From assembly GCA_022925895.1 (NCBI GenBank), contig JAKSYS010000409.1, positions 1 through 55,172 on the forward strand: a DNA stretch of 55,172 nucleotides, written 5' to 3'. Each line of letters begins with the position of its first letter. The stretch's first letter is position 1. This stretch comes from Fragilaria crotonensis. Lineage: Eukaryota; Bacillariophyta; Fragilariophyceae; Fragilariales; Fragilariaceae. A program made the position numbers and the translations under genes. Of this stretch, positions 49,055 to 55,172 are shown in pieces. The notes beneath the pieces are model-generated. The model did no database searches. It had not been told where the DNA came from and saw nothing but the letters and a program-made list of their open reading frames with translations.

Positions 49055-51378
49055 TTACCAGAGTATGTTATGCAACAACTCCTTCATCTTCGGTCCTGGC
49101 ATTAACTTTGTCAAGATATCTGCCAAGTTCGTCTGTGTGTTTTCTTTTGCCACCCTGATGGTCCCGGCAGCAATCGCTTCGCGTACGCGGTGAAAGTTAA
49201 TTGCAGCGTGCTTCTTCTTGAGTGTCGATTCAGGTCGGGAATTAGTCACAACTGCCGAATTATCACAAAACACGGAGCATTCCTCGGTTAGCGGAACACC
49301 CATCATCCGCAGTTTGTAACGTAGTCCCTCTATCATCTCAATCGATAGTCGCATTGCAAGTAACTCTGAACCATACGTAGACGCCTCGACCGTATTCTGC
49401 CTCTTGGAAAACCAAAGTATCGGCGCTCGATTAACGAATATTAAGATCCCTGAATGTGACCTCCTTGTCTCTCTACACCCTGCGTGGTCAGCATCCACGA
49501 AACATGACATTGTGACATCCTTTCCACGTGGCGTCGGCATGTTTTCGGGTATTGCTTCGGCTGCGTCGGGGTAGAACTCGGACCAGTCACATTTGACGAA
49601 TCGCTCACCTCGGAATGTCGGGATCGTATCGTCGAACACCATTGTCGATCTCGGATGATGCTTTAAGTATGCAAAAATATGGAAGACTTGTTCTAAATGT
49701 CCTTGTCGTGCCGATACCAAGTACCGCGACATTAACGACACCGGCATCAAAACATCAATCCTCCCAATTTCGCAAATCCATCTGAGGACGCCAATCAAAC
49801 CTTGATAGTAGTTCAATTGTTTGCTCCCCAACTCCGCTGAAAGGTCTAACTCAGGCCGGTATCCACTTGCCAGCGGAGTCTTTGCATTTGGCAACAGTCT
49901 GAGATCGGCATCTTCAAGTTCCTTTTCCAGGTCGGCGATCGCCTTCTTCACGTATGAAGTTGACTCGAACGCCCACCGCACCTTATCGGGCTCGTCAGAA
50001 TCTGGGATACGGAATTTCTTTATGTCAACGCCCAAATAAGTATCTGGTTCTTTAATGCTCCCGGGCTTCAAGGTAAAACGCTGTCCCAGGGCATCCATAA
50101 AGCCCTCCGGATCTATTCCTTGAAAAATCAAGTCGTCCACGTACGATATGACGTACTCGTAGACTTTGTCCCCGTTCGGTTTGACCGCCGCTTTCATCCA
50201 CAGATCAGGGTCAGCTTTCGACGACGCGAAGCCCAGTTCCCTAAATTCTTAGCCAAGTAGTCGCGAAACGATCTTCCGCTCGATCTTAAGCCATAGAGAG
50301 CTTTCGCGATTATAGCTCTTTACCATTGTACTCAGGTCCTAATTGATCAGTAAACTTAGTCCACACCTTTTCCTTATTCGGTGCCGCCAGGTAAGCATTT
50401 TGAATATCACACGACAAGAGGTCTAAATCGTTGAGAGCGGCCAAGAGGAAGAAGAGTCTCACCGTATCTCTGCTCACGACAGACGCAAACGTTTGTTCCT
50501 TCGTTGCCTCGGTCATATTGCCTCGCGCTACCAATCTGGCCTTTCTAGTAAGGTCCATTTTGATGTCGAAGACAAAATATGTATCAACGAACTCGTACCC
50601 AGGTGGAACTTTTGTGTCGTCGTCTTCGATAAACTCGAATGCAGGAAAACGTTCCGAATCTCTTTTTCGATCGCCTTCGTCCAGAAATCCGTTCCCGTTC
50701 TCTTGTCGATCGCTAACGCATGGGCGACACTTTTCGGGAGTTCTAATCCGTATTTGTGTGAAACCGACCAATATTTCGACTTGACCTTTTTAGAATCCTT
50801 TCTCGTTTCTTGAGTACAAATGGAACCCACCATCGGAACGCTGGTTCGTTTGACAGGTTGTTTGTAACGGCGTAGTCGGCAACTTGAACTGGGTAGAGTC
50901 CTTTAAATCTGCCAGCGGTACCCAAGTACTGGAACCGTCTTTCCATTCGACTAATAGGCGCCAGCCCTTTGTCGTTCTCTTTGGTTTCGGTCCAGTCTTG
51001 GTAGAGTAGTACGCCTCGTCCTCTCGTAGCGCACTATGACTCTTTCGTGGTCAACGATCTCCTGCATCACTTGCAAGCGTCGACCATCGTCATCTATTTG
51101 CAGTATAAACACTCAGCAATTAGATTCGCAGTGTATGTCTCCTCCGTCCCGTCCTCGAAACACACAAGGTATTCGCGGGAATCAATAAAGGATTTGGGTT
51201 TGACGATCAATTGGCTTTCCGTCATGATCTCTTTTCGGCTTTTCACGGTGCCGCGAAGGATATCTCCGCCGCGGTCGGTTACTATCTCAGCAGTTAAGTA
51301 CTGATCAAAAGCCTCCGGGGTATAATCATCAGCGTCGGAGCGTCGGAATTCTCCTCCGTCCTCCGTTGCGTCATTCAA
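49055..51378 (-). pseudogene. RT and RNase H part of copia 3 Pol (frameshifted)
   Basis: In coding order: a linker with YLVCFEDGTEETYTANLIAE (51378-51094); GLELPKSVAHALAIDKRTGTDFW (from about 50765) at the start of RT; the frame 50771-50310 with PPGYEFVDTYFVFDIKMD, RLVARGNMTE and LSCDIQNAYLAAP (first RT Asp); KALYGLRSSGRSFRDYLA in another frame (about 50300-50240); and the frame 50197-49055 with SYVDDLIFQG (about 50150-50120, catalytic), MSCFVDADHAGCRETRRSHSG (RNase H), ASTYGSELLAMR and FCDNSAVVTN, ending normally at 49055. Four or more frameshifts separate these. The C-terminal 380 codons are intact. Confidence 0.85.
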
Positions 51379-51391
51379 GTCCCCGAAGATG

Positions 51392-53175
51392 TCAACCAGG
51401 GAAACTGATTTTCACCAAGCTCTTCCGCCACCTCCTCGTTTGTCCGCTTATCCCTATCTTCTCTTCTATCGATTCCAACAATTCCGCGATCTCCTCCCTT
51501 CGATCTGCACGTTCATCAGGTGTTAGGGCCCAGAACGTGCTCCTCACGATTGGCTTTGCCGACTTCGGTAACAGGAACGCTGCGTCCCCGCCACCATAAT
51601 CTTCTGCTGGCCCTAACCAGCATGCCAACTTCCGCTCGTTGTCATTGTCGAGGTAAGAAATAACTTCGTACCAACCATGCATAACGTAGAGCGAAATATC
51701 TGGTGTCCACCCATGGACCTGTTCGAAGGCAGAGCGTCCTTGTAGATCCGGATGTGTCCCCGCAACGAAGGATCTGATCCTTGCGCAAAGGTTGACGAGA
51801 TAATTCCAGAGTCTTCTTGGTGATCGCGTCTTGTCTTGGAATCTTCGGATCATCCTCTTCAACTCTCTGATGTCCAATTCAGCCTTGTTCTGAAACGGTG
51901 AATAGGGTTCCGTGTACTTCGGATCAATTGAATACTTCGGATCCTCTTCTTCCACTCGCCCCATCCTTCCATTGTGGCGTCGTTATCGCACAACAATACT
52001 TCTGGAATTCCCACTTTCTTGACAAAATCATCTAGCGCATAGATTGACTCGTTCTTACGCTCCATCGGGTAAGCCTTCGTGTATCCCCGGCCATTCCCAA
52101 TAATGTGAGCATATCGTTGCGAATCAATTGATTTGATCTTCGGTTCCATTATGTCGGCGTAAAACATCCCCCTCAACCTTGGATAGCGCAGATGTGCCAT
52201 CTGAGTTTTAAAACGTCGCGTCGCTGGATTCGGTATCGACCGGATTCCTTGTTGGGTGGTCACCTTCAAGGAGTTCTTTGCCGTCTCTAATCCAACCATC
52301 CAGCGTCGTGCCACATTTTCTGGGGTTACATCGGAAGTCACATCTCCAGTTCGTATCGCCGCAATGCCAATCTCCTCCGAGCTCGCATCCGCTGTCGTCG
52401 TAAGTGCTGCGACCCTTCGCAGTATCGGGTCGGTCTGATTCAGCAGATTTACTTCGTTTGCGATTTGCATTTCGAAGGGAACTGGCTCGCTGCAAGAACC
52501 TGCATGCAACTCTTGATCTTCTGTTTCGTTGCCTTGGAGTGTAGGACCTTCAAGCGCCTTGCTCGCAAGTTCGTAATCTCCTCTTCGTCTTCGGGTCCAA
52601 CACATCCTCCTCCGCGAGCGAGAGCGCGAAGGTGTGGGAATCCACTCAACGTCGGAGGTGAGTTCGACATGCAGGGCAGTATTATCAAGCTCGTCTTGGG
52701 TTGGGGTCTCGAATCAAAGCCGGCAACAACTCCTTCGAGGGTAAAAGGGATTCGTAGGGGTTCGGACGGAACGAGAATACCGAATATCGAGTCAGGTGCA
52801 TGTTGCCTGTGTCGTTCGTCGACGTGGACATCGTTGTCCCGGAGCTGGTTAGGGGGAAAGTAACGAAAATGGTAAGGAGTCTCCGAAGTAAAGAGCTTCG
52901 TTAATGATTATCACATACGTGGCCCCGGAAGTCGGACAATCGTAGGCCGTTGCAACCGTTGCGATAGGAATCTGCTTCGACGGGTAATCAGGCGAATAAG
53001 CCTCGACCTCAGCTGATCTCCCGGTATACTCGAGAACCACGCAATTACTTCCTGCCACGCATGTGTCGGCGTGAGAGTCCATCTCGCACCGACCCGAACG
53101 ATGACACTCTCCGTGTATTGCATTGTAATCCACTGAGTATACCTCCCGCGAAACCATCGCAACGGTTCTGCATTG
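51392..53175 (-). pseudogene. Protease and integrase part of copia 3 Pol (frameshifted)
   Basis: Frame 53157-52849: aspartic protease with CEMDSHADTCVAGSN, where D-S-H-A-D-T-C is the signature I associate with diatom and related copia elements. It breaks near 52850. Frame 52605-51859: the pre-integrase zone and integrase core with FYADIMEPK (first Asp, about 52165) and LLCDNDATMEG (second Asp, about 51985). Frame 51964-51392: YTEPYSPFQNKAELDIRELK (Glu, about 51885), then VHGWTPDISLYVMHGWYEVISY and FWALTPDERADRR. Two or more indels break the frame. Integrase would insert the cDNA in the nucleus. Confidence 0.85.
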
Positions 53176-54538
53176 TCAGGCCTTATCCAGCTTCTGCTTC
53201 TTCTTGTGAGCGCCGCGACCGAATTCCTTCCCGGCCGCTTCATCTGCGCTTGACTCATGGTCATCATCGCCATCATTGTCGTTTCCCTTTGCCAGTTTCT
53301 TCATCTCGTTCTTCAACTCCTCCTTGATTTGTTTCTTTAAAGCGGCCACGGATCTCTTGCCTTTCTTGTCTCCCCACTCCTTAAGCTGGTCTTTTTGCTC
53401 CTGGCTCAGAAGTCGGAAGATCTTTGGCGGGTAATATTTATTCTCTAACTTAAAACCCTTTGGCAACTTCCCTGCCTTCGCCGTCTTATCCGTCTTCTCA
53501 CCGCTCTTCACGCCCGAAATGTTCCTTTCCTTACTTCTCTCGAGGGTTGCCCTGTTTTCCACGGTCGTCGACAGGTATTGCTGACATGCCTGGAAATTGT
53601 TCAGCAACTTGGGATCGCCAAGCACCACTGAGACAGCAGATTCCAATTTCGGATCGGTAATTCCCTTGAGAAAATCAGCAACTTTCTTGGATTCGGGACG
53701 GCCTCGGTTGGATCACAATCAGGATTTCATTGTGAGCGGTCTGGTGGACATTGATAAAATCTTGGAATTTATACTGGCGACGCGACCCACTGTAGGACGC
53801 GTTCGCGATCGACGCGTAGGCTTTGTTCTTACGTGTGATCTTGGACGCGGTGCCTTCACACTGCGTCTTCAATGCCAATACGCCTTCCGACCGTCCCGAC
53901 CTCTCGAATTTCTTGATGTATGACCACCCTTCTCCGTTTACGACAAATGTCTTCAATTCCCGATAGAATCGAGGTTATCAATTCGTAATGTCGTCCCTCG
54001 AGTACCGTCGCTTCAATAAGGTACTCCATTGGACTTCCAAAGTCCGCTGGATCAAGAACATTCTCTGGCGCTTCCCTTTCGTCCCTGGTGAGGTAAACAG
54101 TGGGATCTTCGCAGCACTAAGGATTTGACGAAGGTAATTCTGGAAGGACTCATTCCACAATGCCCAGTTGACCAACTTCTTAAGACTGTCAGGCTTGGAT
54201 GCATCTTCGTCTTTTGCTGCCTCCTTCTGTTCCTGGTATTCTTGGCACTTGGCCGTGAACTCAGGAACCTTGTCAGCTGTGAAACTTTCGGGGTTCGCTT
54301 CGAACGGTCCGCTGCGCTCATCCGCCCAGAAACGGAAGCCTTTCAAGTTCTTCACTGCGATGAATGGCATCGTAACGTTGCCTGCTCCTCGCGGTGCAGA
54401 TCTAGCAACACTCCTGGCAATCGAGTCGAGATCCGACTCAGTTGCGAGCATCAAGTCATTCGGGGTTGCAAATCCCTGAGCAATCAACCACGTGACAGTC
54501 AGGGCGTTAAAGCCGCATCGTTGGAGGGCAGCGTTCAT
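53176..54538 (-). pseudogene. Gag of copia 3 (frameshifted)
   Basis: First ATG at 54538-54536 (MNAALQRCGFNALTVTWLIAQGF). The N-terminal domain has an SDLDSIARS helix and IAVKNLKGFRFWADER. The frame stops at 53978, resumes as YRELKTFVVNGEGWSYIKKF and shifts twice near 53700-53650. It then runs 53646-53176 with AVSVVLGDPKLLNNFQACQQYL, followed by a highly basic/acidic tail (KRSVAALKKQIKEELKNEMK, DNDGDDDHES, AHKKKQKLDKA). No CCHC knuckle is seen; the Lys-rich tail may bind RNA instead. The frame ends with TGA at 53178-53176, after which protease continues in the same frame. Confidence 0.75.
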
Positions 54539-54951
54539 GGTCGAGATATCGGTTCGGTGGTCTTGTGTGAAAATTCCTAAAGAAACAAGCAAGGGTATAC
54601 AAGGGTGAAAAAACCGGGAATACCAACGCCTTCAGAGTGCCAACATTTATGCCGATCGGATAATGACTTGCCTTAATCACATTTAGGAGATTTGTTGCGA
54701 ATCGGTCTTTGAGAGACTGATTCGTTCCGTGCCACGGTCATTTACTTATCCGTATGGCACGTCTATCGTACGGTCTTTCGGGTATGAGAACACTCCCTAC
54801 GCAATTTCTCATCAATTCCCGACGTAATCTGCTCAACATCGTTTCATCACATGCGGCCATTCTTAGCCATGATGAAATGATCAACCGGTGATCTCCATAC
54901 TACCGATCGGATGGCGCCATTCATGTCATTGAGCCGTTGGGTCTGATAAAC
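54539..54951 (-). other. Untranslated leader of copia 3
   Basis: Between the 5' LTR and the Gag ATG. The bases directly after the LTR on the minus strand read GTTTATCAGACCCAACGGCT, the expected primer site. It only loosely resembles the GGTTATGAGCCCAA of copia 1, and I cannot name the tRNA. Confidence 0.5.
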
Positions 54952-55168
54952 TGTTAATCCTACAAGTAGATCATCCTTGCAGGAAAGCATGTCTTGATTC
55001 AGTTATGAATTATCTAAAACATAGAAAAGTGAGCATTACCTTGTTCGAGTCATCCTTCAATCCCGAGTCGTACTGTGCAGATGTAGTACCGTATAATGGT
55101 ACTTGATACTTGATACATGATTCATAGCATCCTGAATGATACAGTACCGGTAGCTTGTAATATCAACA
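54952..55168 (-). repeat. 5' LTR of copia 3
   Basis: Same 217 bases as 48656-48872 with no difference seen by eye. The window ends four bases later. Confidence 0.9.
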
Positions 55169-55172
55169 ATCA

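Larger units (their letters stand above)
48656..55168 (-). mobile_element. Ty1/copia LTR retrotransposon 3 (6.5 kb), very young LTRs
   Basis: 217-bp LTRs at 48656-48872 and 54952-55168 look identical base for base. Between them, on the minus strand, lie Gag, a DSHADTC-type protease, integrase, YVDD RT and RNase H in copia order. It is a different copia lineage from elements 1 and 2: shorter LTRs, YVDD rather than QVDD, no PDZ-like insert seen. Reading frames are broken many times. On the left it interrupts Gag of copia 2. Only four bases to the right are visible (ATCA), and they do not match the AAGTC on the left. Confidence 0.9.

Overview
This 55 kb window is eukaryotic and is almost entirely made of nested, mostly decayed transposable elements. 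The organism is probably a diatom or a close stramenopile relative. I infer this from the character of the element families: Ty1/copia polyproteins with a DSHADTC-type protease, endonuclease-type LINEs with a very large ORF1, and a large transposon carrying Ulp1-like protease and DDE-like transposase genes. A spliced gene fragment with GTAAGT donors and CTAAC branch sites excludes bacteria. No housekeeping gene is evident.

Layout. (1) 127-12124: a ~12 kb DNA transposon bounded by a 21-bp terminal inverted repeat with subterminal TTCAGGA repeats. It holds three gene remnants: a plus-strand GNAT + Ulp1 + papain-like protein (2437-6768), a minus-strand transposase (9650-6765) whose stop codon overlaps that of the first gene, and a spliced plus-strand accessory gene (10057-11563). 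(2) 12125-15958: no gene recognised. It has a MITE (13118-13341), a 1304-bp non-autonomous hAT-like element with a perfect 8-bp target duplication (13359-14662), and a 40-bp minisatellite (15131-15420). (3) 15959-16242: the start of an acidic ORF cut by (4) copia element 1 (16243-23584, plus), with 423-bp LTRs about 98% identical. (5) 31225-23585 (minus): a LINE with two intact ORFs, cut at its 3' end by copia 1. (6) 31292-34002 (plus): a second, 5'-truncated and mutated LINE lying head to head with the first. (7) 35979-37970: the only intact non-transposon gene, a secreted cysteine-rich protein with a central hydrophobic segment, with a MITE directly upstream. (8) 38691-39468: a Harbinger-like MITE with TTA target duplication. 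39572-39788: a third copy of the GGGAGCCCG MITE. (9) 40422-43019: an LTR fragment and a broken RecQ-like helicase (minus). (10) 43020-48655: copia element 2 (minus), related to copia 1, 5'-truncated where (11) copia element 3 (48656-55168, minus) abuts it. Copia 3 has 217-bp LTRs that look identical.

How the parts relate. The retroelements each encode Gag, protease, integrase, RT and RNase H, but only the minus-strand LINE has uninterrupted reading frames. Copia 1 probably primes reverse transcription from the anticodon arm of initiator tRNA-Met, and both copia 1 and copia 2 carry a PDZ-like insert between integrase and RT. The most unusual assembly is the 12 kb transposon that joins an acetyltransferase-like domain to two different cysteine-protease folds. 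All family calls are from reading motifs by eye; no database search was run.
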